Source: Microbispora catharanthi (GTDB taxonomy: Bacteria; Actinomycetota; Actinomycetes; Streptosporangiales; Streptosporangiaceae). Taken from it: a stretch of 64,000 nucleotides of DNA. A program made the position numbers and the translations under genes. Of the stretch, positions 8,170 through 18,017 are shown one piece after another (position 1 is the first letter of the stretch; each line of letters begins with the position of its first letter). The DNA lies in assembly GCF_006334915.2 (NCBI RefSeq), contig NZ_VDMA02000024.1, positions 62,001 through 126,000 of the forward strand, in the 5' to 3' direction. The notes under the pieces are model-generated. The model worked only from the letters and a program-made list of their open reading frames with translations. It did not search any database and had not been told where the DNA came from.

Positions 8170-9185
8170 GGGCCCCCCTGCTCGATCAGCACGCGGTGCG
8201 CCTCGGCGGCACGCGGGTCGCCGGGCAGGGCGGCCCGCACCGCGAGCGCGGCGGCCCCCGCCGCGTTGTCCCCGGCGCGCACCAGCACGGCCCGCCTGCC
8301 CAGCTCGGCACGAACCAGATGGGCGAGCTCGGTCGGCTCGGTCAGCAGCGACCCCGCGAGCACCAGCGGCCCCGCGCCTATCTGGTCCGGGCCGCGCTCC
8401 GCCTGGGTGCCCCGTTCACGGGCGCCCTCCCCCAGGACGACGCCTGCCGTGCGGCACAGCCTGCGGGCCGCCTCCGCGACGATGCCGCGCGCCACCTCGT
8501 CGCCCTCGCGGGCGGCGGCGTCCACCACGGGCGCGAGCGTGCCCAGCCAGGCGGGCCCCGACTCGGCGACCCGCGCGTACACGGCCGCGATCAGGGCCTG
8601 GGTGAGCGCGGGCCCGTCGTCCTCGCCGGCCGCCCCCGCCCCCAGGACGGCCTCGGCGACCCGGACGACCAGCAGCGTGGGCGCGCCCCGGCCGTCGATC
8701 GCGTTCAGCGCCGCGGCGGCGGCCCGGCGGCCCAGCCACACGCCCGAGCCCTCGTCGCCCAGGAGCCAGCCCAGGCCGTCGGCCCGCCGTACGATGCGGC
8801 GGTCGCGGATGCGGGCGCCGATCGCGCCGGTGCCGGCCACCAGGACCGCGCCGTCCGGTTGATCGGTGGCGCCGGTGAAGGCGACGAGCACGTCGGCGAC
8901 CACCGCCGGGCGCCCGGCGAGCCCGGCCTCCCGCCAGGCCCGCTCCGCGGGCTCCGCGGCGCGGGCGGCTCCGGCCAGGCCGAACACGCCGCCGGCGACC
9001 CGTGCGGGGTCCAGGCCCTCCAGCGCGCCGAGCAGCGCGGCGCGCAGGTTGGCGGCCGGGTCGGGGACCGAGATCGCGTTGGCGCCGCCGGCCCGTCCCC
9101 GCCCGGCGATCTCGCCCGACTCGGTGACCACGACGCAGCGCGTGCTGGTGCCTCCCCCGTCCACGCCGACGAACAGAGCCCCCAC
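8160..9185 (-). CDS. BadF/BadG-family N-acetylhexosamine kinase (NagK/MurK-like)
   Basis: This cytoplasmic sugar kinase has 341 aa. GTG 9185 was chosen because AAAGGAG sits five bases upstream; the longer ATG reading would begin before that site, inside the operator. The ATP-binding signature DGGGTSTRCVV is at the N-terminus, FGLAG and VLVAGTGAIG (phosphate 2-type loop) follow, then GWLLGDEGSGVWLGRRA, which is conserved in GlcNAc kinases of the BadF/BadG/BcrA/BcrD ATPase family. Family members phosphorylate GlcNAc, and the clostridial MurK also phosphorylates MurNAc. Coupling to nagZ fits salvage of sugars released from muropeptides. Whether the substrate is GlcNAc, MurNAc or both cannot be told from the sequence. 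Confidence 0.88.
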   Translation of the reverse strand: MGALFVGVDGGGTSTRCVVVTESGEIAGRGRAGGANAISVPDPAANLRAALLGALEGLDPARVAGGVFGLAGAARAAEPAERAWREAGLAGRPAVVADVLVAFTGATDQPDGAVLVAGTGAIGARIRDRRIVRRADGLGWLLGDEGSGVWLGRRAAAAALNAIDGRGAPTLLVVRVAEAVLGAGAAGEDDGPALTQALIAAVYARVAESGPAWLGTLAPVVDAAAREGDEVARGIVAEAARRLCRTAGVVLGEGARERGTQAERGPDQIGAGPLVLAGSLLTEPTELAHLVRAELGRRAVLVRAGDNAAGAAALAVRAALPGDPRAAEAHRVLIEQGGPWG

Positions 9186-9197
9186 GGCCGCTCCTTT

Positions 9198-9241
9198 GTA
9201 GATACCTTCCATCAACCTATAAGGCGATGGAAATCTTCTAC
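9198..9241 (-). promoter_or_regulatory. Palindromic operator enclosing the kinase-nagZ promoter
   Basis: This is a 44-bp imperfect inverted repeat. The minus-strand left arm GTAGAAGATTTCCATC (9226-9241) and the complement of the other arm GTAGATACCTTCCATC (9198-9213) match at 12 of 16 positions, separated by a 12-bp spacer. A promoter can be read through it on the minus strand: TTGTAG (9238-9243), 16-bp spacer, TATAGG (9216-9221, in the central spacer). Binding of a dimeric regulator would cover both the -35 and -10 region. The RBS and GTG of the kinase follow directly. The cognate regulator is not identified here. Confidence 0.7.
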
Positions 9242-9270
9242 AACGGCCACCGGCCGGACGGGATGCCCGA

Positions 9271-9495
9271 TTATTTCCTGCTGTCGGTGAGATCGACGAG
9301 TGCGGTGGCCGCCCGGAAGAACTTGTTGCGTCCGAGATCCCCGACGGTCTTGATGTGGAAGGCCTTCTTCAACAGCTCCGCGTCCTCCGCGCTCACCCCG
9401 GCCAGCGCGTCCACCGGCGCCTTGATGATCTCGTCCAGGGTCTTGTCCTCGTACTCGCGGTCGAGCAGCTTCGCCAGGTCCGCCGATACAGCCAT
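9271..9495 (-). CDS. Small helix-hairpin-helix-like protein, unknown function
   Basis: This 74-aa cytoplasmic protein starts at ATG 9495 behind a GGGGGAA ribosome site; the longer in-frame reading is not supported. The sequence begins MAVSADLAKLLDREYEDKTL and has the segment LAGVSAEDAELLKKAFHIKT followed by VGDLGRNKFF. This resembles one helix-hairpin-helix unit of the kind found at the end of DNA-binding proteins, in which a hydrophobic-Gly-hydrophobic turn is followed by a helix. No catalytic motif is visible. Its codon use and clear RBS support a real gene. It lies between the SDR gene and the kinase operator on the same strand; function is unknown and linkage to either neighbour is unproven. 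Confidence 0.75.
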   Translation of the reverse strand: MAVSADLAKLLDREYEDKTLDEIIKAPVDALAGVSAEDAELLKKAFHIKTVGDLGRNKFFRAATALVDLTDSRK

Positions 9496-9553
9496 GGTTC
9501 CCCCCATCGAACACGCCCCCGATATCTCTTGAAGTGCCCAAACGGCACATTTC

Positions 9554-10510
9554 CTATGCCGCCGCGAGCACGAAGCTCGCATAGTCCCACAGGCGGTCCG
9601 CCGCGTCCGGATCGAGCGCGTGGGCCGCCACGCCGCCGACGATCCCGGGGGCGGCGGGCGGGGCCTCCTGGTTGTCCTCGAAGTAGCGGCCGGTCACGCC
9701 TTCCACCAGGGGCGAGGCCGCCAGCAGCACCGATGCCGCCGCGCCCTGGGCGACCGTCTTGAGGTAGAGCTGAGGGATGATCTCGCCGTCTTCGTCGATC
9801 GCGCCCATCTCGCGCATCGCCGCTTCGTCGAGGTGGCGCTGGAGGTTCGTCATGATCCAGCCGGGGTTGAGCGCGTTCGCCGTGATTCCGTCGGCCGCCC
9901 ACCGGCGCGCACCCACCGCAAGCAGGACGTCCGCCGTCTTGGACTGCCCGTAGGCCGTCCACGGGTGGTACGGCCGGCGCTCGAACTGCGGGTCGTCGAA
10001 GTCGAACGGCGTGTCGCGATGGGCGCCGGAGCTGACGACGACGATCCGCGCCCGGCCCGCCGCCCGCAGACTGCCGTACAGGCCCACGGCGAGGGCGAAA
10101 TGTCCGAGGTAGTTCGTCGCGAGCTGCATCTCCCAGCCTTGCGCGGTAACCTCGCGCACCGGGATCGCCATGACCCCGGCGTTGGCGACCAGCACGTCGA
10201 GCGGGCCGCGCCAGTCTCGTGCGAACGCCGCGACCGACGACAGATCGGCCAGGTCGAGCGCGGCGGACCGCACGGTTCCGGGCCCGTCGGCGAAGGTCGC
10301 GGCGATCCGCGCCGCGGCGGCCGGGTCGCGGGTGGCGATGGTGACCTCCGCGCCGGCCGCGGCCAGGACGCGGACGGTTTCGGTCCCGATGCCGGAGGCG
10401 CCGCCGGTGACGACGACGCGCCGCCCGGACAGATCCACCCCCTCGACGACCTCGGCGGCCGTGGCGTGGGAGTGGAACGGAGTCGTGAGACGAGTCTGGT
10501 CGCTGTTCAT
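9554..10510 (-). CDS. SDR-family NAD(P)-dependent oxidoreductase
   Basis: This is a short-chain dehydrogenase/reductase of 318 aa, longer than classical SDRs (about 250) and similar to the WW-oxidoreductase/retinol-dehydrogenase-like group. The cofactor loop is TGGASGIG (about residues 36-43), followed by VANAGVMAIP (NAG motif), the catalytic Ser in VVVSSGAHR, and the Y-x-x-x-K pair in AYGQSKTADV. A Thr/Arg pair rather than Asp after strand 2 (ATRDPAAAARI) suggests NADP, but this is weak. It lies divergent from an AraC regulator across a 98-bp region with a dyad, a common arrangement for a regulator and its target. The substrate is unknown. Confidence 0.9.
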   Translation of the reverse strand: MNSDQTRLTTPFHSHATAAEVVEGVDLSGRRVVVTGGASGIGTETVRVLAAAGAEVTIATRDPAAAARIAATFADGPGTVRSAALDLADLSSVAAFARDWRGPLDVLVANAGVMAIPVREVTAQGWEMQLATNYLGHFALAVGLYGSLRAAGRARIVVVSSGAHRDTPFDFDDPQFERRPYHPWTAYGQSKTADVLLAVGARRWAADGITANALNPGWIMTNLQRHLDEAAMREMGAIDEDGEIIPQLYLKTVAQGAAASVLLAASPLVEGVTGRYFEDNQEAPPAAPGIVGGVAAHALDPDAADRLWDYASFVLAAA

Positions 10511-10534
10511 GAGGCCACGCTAAGAGACCCTATG

Positions 10535-10559
10535 CGGACTATCTATACTAGAAAGTCCG
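10535..10559. promoter_or_regulatory. Dyad in the SDR/AraC divergent intergenic region
   Basis: A CGGACT arm (10535-10540) is mirrored by AGTCCG (10554-10559) across a 13-bp AT-rich spacer that contains TATACT, a good -10-like hexamer on the plus strand. The site lies 25 bp from the SDR start and 50 bp from the AraC start, so one bound regulator could control both. Confidence 0.55.
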
Positions 10560-10608
10560 TAAAACTTCATCGATCGTCCAGTCGACCCGATCGCCGCGAG
10601 GGAAGCCA

Positions 10609-11580
10609 ATGGATCCGCTCGAAGACGTGCTCGCGCTGCTGGGCACCCGGGCACACCTGTCCACGGGGATGACGGCGGGCGGCAGCTGGGCGGTGCGCTT
10701 CGAGCCGCCGGACGGCGTGAAGTTCAACAGCATCCGGCGCGGCCGGTGCCTCCTGGGTGTCGAGGGCCTCACCGCGCCGATCCCTCTGGCGGAGGGCGAC
10801 TGCTTCCTGCTCACGCACCCCCTCGCCTTCACTCTCTCCAGCGACCCCCACACCGTCCCGGTCGACGCCGAGCCCTTGTGGAGCGCCGCCCGGGGCCGCC
10901 TCCCCCACGTCGGCGACGGTGTGGACACGTTGATCACGGGCGGCCGCTTCTCGTTCGGCGACCGCGCGCGCGAGCTGCTGCTCGACGGGCTGCCGCCGGT
11001 CATCCACGTGCCCGCGGAAACCGGCGAGGCGAGCGCGGTGCGGTGGGCCCTCGGTCAGATCGACGCCGAGCTGCGGGGGCGTCCGATCGGCTCGACGCTC
11101 GTGGCCGAGCATCTCGCCGTGGTCATGCTCATCCACGTGCTGCGTCTGCATCTCGCCCGCGAGCCCCGCGCGGTGTCGGGCTGGCTCGCCGGTCTCGCCG
11201 ACCCCGTGGTCGCGGCGGCACTGCGGTCCATGCACTCCCGGCCCGCCCACCCGTGGACCGTCGCGGAGCTGGCACGGGCCGGTGCGGTGTCCCGATCCAC
11301 CCTCGCCGCGCGGTTCAAGGACACGGTCGGTCTCGGTCCCCTGGACTACCTCACCCGATGGCGGATCGAGCTCGCTTCCCGGCGCCTGCGCATGGGCGAC
11401 GACACGCTCGCCACGATCGCCCTCGCCGTGGGCTACGGCTCGGAAAGCGCCCTGAGCACCGCGTTCAAGCGGATCACCGGCCTCTCGCCGCGCGAGTATC
11501 GCCGGCGGCGTGCGGGCACGGCCCTTGTCTCTGCGGCCGTCGCGGCGTCCCCGAGCCCGGCGTCGCAGGCCGGCGGTTGA
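10609..11580 (+). CDS. AraC-family transcriptional regulator
   Basis: This is a cytoplasmic DNA-binding regulator of 323 aa. Residues about 1-190 form a cupin-like AraC_binding domain (DVLALLGTRAHLSTGMTAGG and the segment EGDCFLLTHP). Residues about 215-300 carry two helix-turn-helix motifs: WTVAELARAGAVSRSTLAAR, then TLATIALAVGYGSESALSTA, ending FKRITGLSPREYRRR, the classical AraC C-terminal signature. The cupin_6-type AraC proteins of this kind commonly flank SDR or alpha/beta-hydrolase genes, as here with the divergent SDR. The Ala/Ser-rich tail after residue 300 is probably unstructured. Confidence 0.93.
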   Translation: MDPLEDVLALLGTRAHLSTGMTAGGSWAVRFEPPDGVKFNSIRRGRCLLGVEGLTAPIPLAEGDCFLLTHPLAFTLSSDPHTVPVDAEPLWSAARGRLPHVGDGVDTLITGGRFSFGDRARELLLDGLPPVIHVPAETGEASAVRWALGQIDAELRGRPIGSTLVAEHLAVVMLIHVLRLHLAREPRAVSGWLAGLADPVVAAALRSMHSRPAHPWTVAELARAGAVSRSTLAARFKDTVGLGPLDYLTRWRIELASRRLRMGDDTLATIALAVGYGSESALSTAFKRITGLSPREYRRRRAGTALVSAAVAASPSPASQAGG

Positions 11581-11684
11581 ACCGGCGTCGCCGCGGGCGC
11601 GGCGGCCGAGGAGCCGGACGTCCGCGAGCGACACGGCGTCCCGGAACGGGGACCGGGCACCCGGCATGCCATATTGGCTGTGCC

Positions 11685-12254
11685 ATGCCGGTGACATCGC
11701 CTCTCCGCCTCGCCCGAGCCGCCGCCTTCACCGCGGTGTGCCTCGGTCTGGGCGTGGTGGCGCACCTGTTCAGCGGTGGCGTGGTCGCCCCCGGCGCGCT
11801 GGCGCTGGGCCTGCCGGCGGTCTTCGCCGCCGCGCTGCCCCTGTCCGGCAGGGAACGGACGCTGCGCGCGATCCTGCCCCTGCTCGCGGCCCTGCAGGTC
11901 GCGCTGCACGTATTGTTCGCCCTGTCGGCCCCGTCGTCGTCCGCCTCGCATGTCCTGGCCGGGCATGCCATGGCCGGGCACGCGCATGCCGGGCCGGGCT
12001 TCGGAATGCTGCTCGGCCACGGCTGGGCGGTGGTGCTGACGGCTCTGTGGCTCGCGAGGGGCGAGGCCGCCCTCTGGGCGCTGCTGCGGCGGCTCGCCGT
12101 ACGGCTCACGCGGATCGCGGCCGATCCGGCTCCGCCGGTGTTCGCGCTGCCCGCGTCGCCGCATCCTGACGGGGCGCGGCTGCCGCGCTCCGTCGCGCCG
12201 CTGCACTGTGTCACCCGACGCGGCCCACCCCGCCTTCTCCAGCCGTCCGCCTGA
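11685..12254 (+). CDS. Copper-locus integral membrane protein with His/Met-rich loop
   Basis: This 189-aa protein has about four hydrophobic segments: AAFTAVCLGLGVVAHLFSGG, LGLPAVFAAALPL, ILPLLAALQVALHVLFAL and WAVVLTALWLARG. Between the third and fourth is a His/Met-rich stretch, HVLAGHAMAGHAHAG, which could bind Cu(I). It is clearly paralogous to the minus-strand protein at 15178-15768: shared RLARxAAFxAVC, GRER, ALWLARGEAALW and a C-terminal RRGPPxLL. The gene precedes a PCu(A)C chaperone and a DyP peroxidase on the same strand, so a role in copper trafficking is likely but inferred. ATG 11685 lacks a strong Shine-Dalgarno site. I do not recognise a named family. Confidence 0.75.
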   Translation: MPVTSPLRLARAAAFTAVCLGLGVVAHLFSGGVVAPGALALGLPAVFAAALPLSGRERTLRAILPLLAALQVALHVLFALSAPSSSASHVLAGHAMAGHAHAGPGFGMLLGHGWAVVLTALWLARGEAALWALLRRLAVRLTRIAADPAPPVFALPASPHPDGARLPRSVAPLHCVTRRGPPRLLQPSA

Positions 12255-12475
12255 GACGGCGCCTCTCACTCCGCTCCCGGCCGTGTACGGCCCTGCGAGC
12301 GTTGTCGATGCTCTTTTCCGGCGGAGCATGCCCGCGCGCATGCCCCGATCTGCGGCCGTGGCGGCCGGTCCCGCCTCGCTGCCCCCGCCTCGCCGGGGAC
12401 GGCCCGCGGGGGCCGCCTCGCATGCCCGGGAACGCCGCCCGCGTGCCCGCCGGACGACCGAGAGAAGGCTTTCGC

Positions 12476-13009
12476 ATGACCATCACCATCGTTAACCGCG
12501 TGCTCCCGGCGGCACTGGCCGCACTCCTGGCCGCCGGGGCCTGTGCCGCGCCGTCCGGCACCACCACCGGCGCCGCCTCCCCGGCCGCGGCGCAGGCCCC
12601 CGCCTCCGCGGCGGCCGCCCCGCTGTCGATCAGCGACCCGTGGGTGAAGACGGCCCGCTCCGGCATGAGCGCCGCCTTCGCCACGCTCGTCAACACCACC
12701 GGCGAGGCGGTGACCGTCGTCGCGGCGAGCACTCCTGTCTCCCCGTCCGTGGAGCTGCACGAGGTCGTCGGAGACGGCGGCACCACGACCATGCGCCGCA
12801 AGCAGGGCGGGTTCGTGATCCCCGCCGGTGGCCGGCACGTGCTCCAGCCCGGCGGCGACCACATCATGCTCATGAACGTGCGCACGGCCGTCGAGCCCGG
12901 CGCGGAGGTGCCCTTCACGCTCACCCTGAAGGACGGCAGGACGGTGTCCTTCACCGCGGTGGCCAAAGACTTCGCCGGCGCCAACGAGTCCTACGCCCCT
13001 CATGAGTGA
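12476..13009 (+). CDS. PCu(A)C periplasmic copper chaperone, lipoprotein
   Basis: This extracytoplasmic Cu(I) chaperone has 177 aa, with start ATG 12476 behind GAGAGAAGG. The lipoprotein signal ends LLAAGAC with Cys23, followed by an Ala/Pro/Ser linker. The family's copper motif H-x10-M-x22-H-x-M is intact: His95 (VELHEV), Met106 (TTMRR), His129 and Met131 (GDHIMLM). Family members deliver copper to cytochrome oxidase or to extracellular cuproenzymes. The stop overlaps the start of the DyP peroxidase gene by eight bases, so the two are translationally coupled. This pairing recalls the Streptomyces copper-trafficking genes in which a Tat-exported DyP enzyme acts with copper chaperones. Confidence 0.93.
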   Translation: MTITIVNRVLPAALAALLAAGACAAPSGTTTGAASPAAAQAPASAAAAPLSISDPWVKTARSGMSAAFATLVNTTGEAVTVVAASTPVSPSVELHEVVGDGGTTTMRRKQGGFVIPAGGRHVLQPGGDHIMLMNVRTAVEPGAEVPFTLTLKDGRTVSFTAVAKDFAGANESYAPHE

Positions 13010-14216
13010 GAGCGGACACCCGGCGGGACGGCGGCTGACCCGGCGCGGCCTGCTCGCGGGAGGGGCGGTCGCCGCCGCGGCGGCGGCGTGCGCCCCGGCC
13101 TCCGCCGCACCGGATACGGCGGGGCGCGCATCGGCCGGGCCCGCGCCCCTCCCCGGCGGTGACGCCGTCGAACCCTTCCACGGCGTCCATCAGGCGGGCG
13201 TCGCGACGTCTCCGCAGACGTTCGCGGTGTTCGCCGGGTTCGACCTGCGGCCGGGGACCGGCCGTGCGGCGCTCGCGCGCCTGATGCGGCTGCTGACCGA
13301 CGACGCGCGGCGGCTCACCCGGGGCGAGCCCGCGCTCGCCGACACCGACGCCGAGCTCGCACTCCTGCCCGCGCGGCTCACCGTCACCTTCGGGTTCGGC
13401 GCCGGGCTGTTCGAGGCGGCGGGGGCCGGGCATCTCGCCCCGCGGCCGCTGCCGGCGTTCAAGGTCGACGCCCTCCAGCACGGCTGGAGCGGCGGCGACC
13501 TGCTGGTCCAGGTGTGCGCGGACGACCGCGTCACGCTGGCGCACGCGCTGCGCGTGCTCGTCAGGGACGCCCGTTCCTTCGCCACCGTGCGCTGGACCCA
13601 GCACGGATTCCGGCAGAGCCCGCAGGTGCGCGCGCCGGGGACGACCCAGCGCAACCTGATGGGCCAGCTCGACGGCACCGTCAACCCCCGGCCGGGGTCG
13701 GCGGACTTCGAGCGGGCCGTGTGGGTGCGCGACGGGTGGCTGCGCGGGGGCACCACACTGGTGCTCCGCCGCATCCGGATGGACCTGGAGAAGTGGGACG
13801 CCGCGGACCGGGCGGCCAAGGAGTTCAGCGTCGGGCGGCGGCTGGACACCGGTGCGCCGCTGACCGGCCGGGCCGAGACCGACGAGCCCGACTTCGCCGC
13901 GCTCGGCCCGTCGGGCCTGCCGGTGATCTCCGAGTACGCGCACATCCGCCGCGCCCGGGTGGCCGACCCGGGCATGCGCATCCTGCGCCGGGCCTACAAC
14001 TACGAGGACGGCCTCAGCCCGGATGGACGGCCGGACGCCGGCCTGTTGTTCGCGTCCTACCAGGCCGACGTGGCGCGGCAGTTCGTCCCGATCCAGCAGC
14101 GCCTCGCGGAGGTGGACCTGCTCAACCAGTGGATCACCCCCATCGGGTCGGCCGTCTTCGCCGTACCGCCCGGGTGTTCCCCGTACGGCTGGATCGGCGA
14201 GGGCCTCCTGTCCTGA
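13002..14216 (+). CDS. Tat-exported Dyp-type heme peroxidase
   Basis: This secreted heme peroxidase has 404 aa. The Tat signal RRLTRRGLLAGG is followed by an Ala-rich hydrophobic stretch and a Cys in an AAAC context, so it may also be lipid-anchored. The DyP signature GQLDG is at residues 221-225 (catalytic Asp224). A probable proximal heme ligand is His314 in SEYAHIRR, and a conserved Arg lies just downstream in LRRAYNYEDG. It resembles the EfeB/DtpA branch. DyP enzymes use H2O2 to oxidise dyes, lignin-like phenols or copper-delivered partners. Overlap with the PCu(A)C gene suggests joint work in extracytoplasmic copper or heme chemistry. A perfect terminator hairpin follows 70 bp downstream. 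Confidence 0.95.
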   Translation: MSESGHPAGRRLTRRGLLAGGAVAAAAAACAPASAAPDTAGRASAGPAPLPGGDAVEPFHGVHQAGVATSPQTFAVFAGFDLRPGTGRAALARLMRLLTDDARRLTRGEPALADTDAELALLPARLTVTFGFGAGLFEAAGAGHLAPRPLPAFKVDALQHGWSGGDLLVQVCADDRVTLAHALRVLVRDARSFATVRWTQHGFRQSPQVRAPGTTQRNLMGQLDGTVNPRPGSADFERAVWVRDGWLRGGTTLVLRRIRMDLEKWDAADRAAKEFSVGRRLDTGAPLTGRAETDEPDFAALGPSGLPVISEYAHIRRARVADPGMRILRRAYNYEDGLSPDGRPDAGLLFASYQADVARQFVPIQQRLAEVDLLNQWITPIGSAVFAVPPGCSPYGWIGEGLLS

Positions 14217-14286
14217 CCGCCGTGCCTCCCGGCGGGCCCGGCGGTGCGCTCGAACGGTGCACAGAGGAGAGGGAGCACCAAGAAGA

Positions 14287-14326
14287 GGGAGCCCCTTCCG
14301 GGCCGCGTGACCCGGAAGGGGCTCCC
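14287..14326. terminator. Bidirectional terminator hairpin between the copper modules
   Basis: A perfect 16-bp inverted repeat, GGGAGCCCCTTCCGGG (14287-14302) and its exact complement (14311-14326), encloses an 8-nt loop. It lies between the convergent stops of the peroxidase (14216) and YcnI (14344) genes, so it can end transcription from both sides. No long T-run follows, as is usual in actinomycetes. Confidence 0.85.
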
Positions 14327-14343
14327 GATAGAGGCGGGGCGGC

Positions 14344-15075
14344 TCAGCCGCGCGAGCGGCGCAGGGCGGTGATGCCCGCCCCGGCCCCGACCAGGCCGGC
14401 GACGAGGCCGAGGCCGCCGAGCACCAGGGCCGGGGTGGTGTTCCCGCCCTCGTGATCGTCGTCGCTCGCCGCGGCCGCCACCGTGGGGGCGGCGGCAGGC
14501 GATGCCGGGGCGGCGCCGTGCTGGTCGTCCTCCCCCTCCTCGGCGGCGACGAGTTTGAGCGTCGGCGCGGGGTGTTCGGGCTCGGACCCGTCGGCCTTCG
14601 GCGCGTCCGCCCACTTGACGACCTCACCGTTGGAGTAGGTCTGCGCCGTGGGGAACGCGAGGGCGTCCACGTTCTTCGGCAGCGGGCCGACCGACGCCTC
14701 GAACTCCTGGAACTGGCCGGACTCGATCTTCCCGCCGGACCAGGTGATCTTCAGCACCGACTCGGTGATCTTGTCGCCGTCGTCGGAGACGACGGGCTTG
14801 GGCAGCTTGCCCCGGGTGAGCTTGACGTCCCAGCCGGGAACCGGCCGGACCGAGACGAACGGCAGCGGATGGTCGGTGGGGAACTCGACCTCCACCTTGG
14901 TGGTCGAGGCGCTGTCGCGCTCGTTGGGGACCCGGAAGGCGATCTTTGTCCAGGAGCCCTGCACGGCGGTCCCGGGGTTGACGGTGACGTGGGCGAGGGC
15001 GGGCACGGCGAGACCGATGGTGAGCGCGAGGACACCGGCGGTGACGGTGGCCGCACGACGGACATACGAGGTCAT
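14344..15075 (-). CDS. YcnI-family copper-binding protein
   Basis: This exported, membrane-anchored protein has 243 aa, with start ATG 15075 behind GGAG. The signal peptide ends LAVPALA, so cleavage would leave His29 as the new N-terminus (HVTVNPGTAVQGSW). YcnI (DUF1775) proteins bind copper by a mono-histidine brace made from this N-terminal His with nearby acidic and Trp residues; a candidate Trp is in KITWSGG. The domain spans about residues 29-175. A low-complexity acidic/Ala linker with HDD-type residues follows, and then one C-terminal helix (LVLGGLGLVAGLVGAGAGIT) and a basic RRSRG tail anchor the protein. It lies downstream of a small membrane protein gene and converges on the PCu(A)C-DyP module. 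Confidence 0.92.
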   Translation of the reverse strand: MTSYVRRAATVTAGVLALTIGLAVPALAHVTVNPGTAVQGSWTKIAFRVPNERDSASTTKVEVEFPTDHPLPFVSVRPVPGWDVKLTRGKLPKPVVSDDGDKITESVLKITWSGGKIESGQFQEFEASVGPLPKNVDALAFPTAQTYSNGEVVKWADAPKADGSEPEHPAPTLKLVAAEEGEDDQHGAAPASPAAAPTVAAAASDDDHEGGNTTPALVLGGLGLVAGLVGAGAGITALRRSRG

Positions 15076-15177
15076 GGGGGTTCTCCAGTGGTCTGCGAGA
15101 TTACGGAGGCGCGCGAGCATGGCCCTATAGGGACAAGCAGGTCCCATGGGGAGAGATGCGCCGCTCGCGCGTGAAGC

Positions 15178-15768
15178 TCAGAAGACCAGGAGAACCGGCG
15201 GCCCGCGGCGGACGACCGCGTGCCGCAGCACGCCCGCGGTGCGCGGAGCGCGCTCGGAGTTCCGCACCGCGCGCCGGCGTGGATGTCCGGTGCCCGTGAG
15301 ATCGGCCCCCCGCAGCGCGAGCAGCGCACGCACCAGCACGGCCACCGCCCGCAGGCAGCGGACCGCCCCGGCGCCGATCGCGCGCAGCACGGACCACAGG
15401 GCCTCCTCGCCGCGCGCCAGCCACAATCCGGTGAGGGTCGCCGCGGTGAGGTGGGCGGTGAACATGCCGGTCTGCGTGCTCAGGCCGCCGTGCCAGGTGG
15501 GGTGTGACATCGCGGCGGACCCCGCGGCGTCGAGGAGAAAGTGCAGGAACACCTGCGCGCCGGCCAGCAGACCGACGATCGCCTGGGGCGACCGTTCCCG
15601 GCCCGCCGCGACGGCCGCGCCTGCCGTCACCGTGAGCACTCCCGTGAGGAGCGCGGCGGGCGTCGGCCCGCCTCCGCCGGCGAACCGGTGCGCGCCGACG
15701 GCGAGGAGCACGCAGACGGCGGAGAAGGCGGCCGACCGCGCGAGCCTGAAGGAGAGCGTGGCGCGCAT
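15178..15768 (-). CDS. Copper-locus integral membrane protein, paralog of 11685-12254
   Basis: This 196-aa protein has four hydrophobic segments (AAFSAVCVLLAVGAHRFAGG, LLTGVLTVTAGAAVAAG, IVGLLAGAQVFLHFLL, LTAATLTGLWLARG). It shares with the plus-strand protein at 11685-12254 the N-terminal RLARSAAFSAVC, the GRER loop, the GLWLARGEEALWSVLR motif and the C-terminal RRGPP tail, so the two arose by duplication. It has fewer His/Met residues in the loop (SHPTWHGGLSTQTGMF). It is the probable first gene of the YcnI transcript (103 bp before YcnI). Family and activity are unknown to me; membership of a copper module is inferred from neighbours. Confidence 0.75.
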   Translation of the reverse strand: MRATLSFRLARSAAFSAVCVLLAVGAHRFAGGGGPTPAALLTGVLTVTAGAAVAAGRERSPQAIVGLLAGAQVFLHFLLDAAGSAAMSHPTWHGGLSTQTGMFTAHLTAATLTGLWLARGEEALWSVLRAIGAGAVRCLRAVAVLVRALLALRGADLTGTGHPRRRAVRNSERAPRTAGVLRHAVVRRGPPVLLVF

Positions 15769-15905
15769 GACGCCGGGATTGTCTCACACCCCGGCGATCT
15801 CGGCCGGTCCGCCGCCGATCTTCACACCCACCCTGGCGGCGCGCCGTGACGGCGTCGGCCGAGGGGCCGCTCTGCGGCGGCCCGCCGCTGCCGCGCACGG
15901 CCTTC

Positions 15906-15931
15906 GCCGGGACGGATCGTGCCGTCCCGGC
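15906..15931 (-). terminator. Hairpin after the GH27 gene
   Basis: GCCGGGACGG (15906-15915) and its exact complement (15922-15931) form a 10-bp stem with a 6-nt loop, starting 20 bp beyond the GH27 stop. This is the right place for a terminator of that minus-strand gene and insulates it from the copper genes downstream. Confidence 0.7.
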
Positions 15932-15951
15932 AAAGGGCATGCGCAGAGAGG

Positions 15952-17880
<1,929 letters not shown>

Positions 17881-18017
17881 TCACTGCGTGGCGGATCGCC
17901 GGACGCGGCGCGACCGACGTCACCGCCGGCCCCTGCCGCTCATCACCGACCCCGACAGGAAGAAGCCGAACGCGAAATCAGTGTCGAAACCACCGTGAGA
18001 TGTGTCAAGACCGTTGA

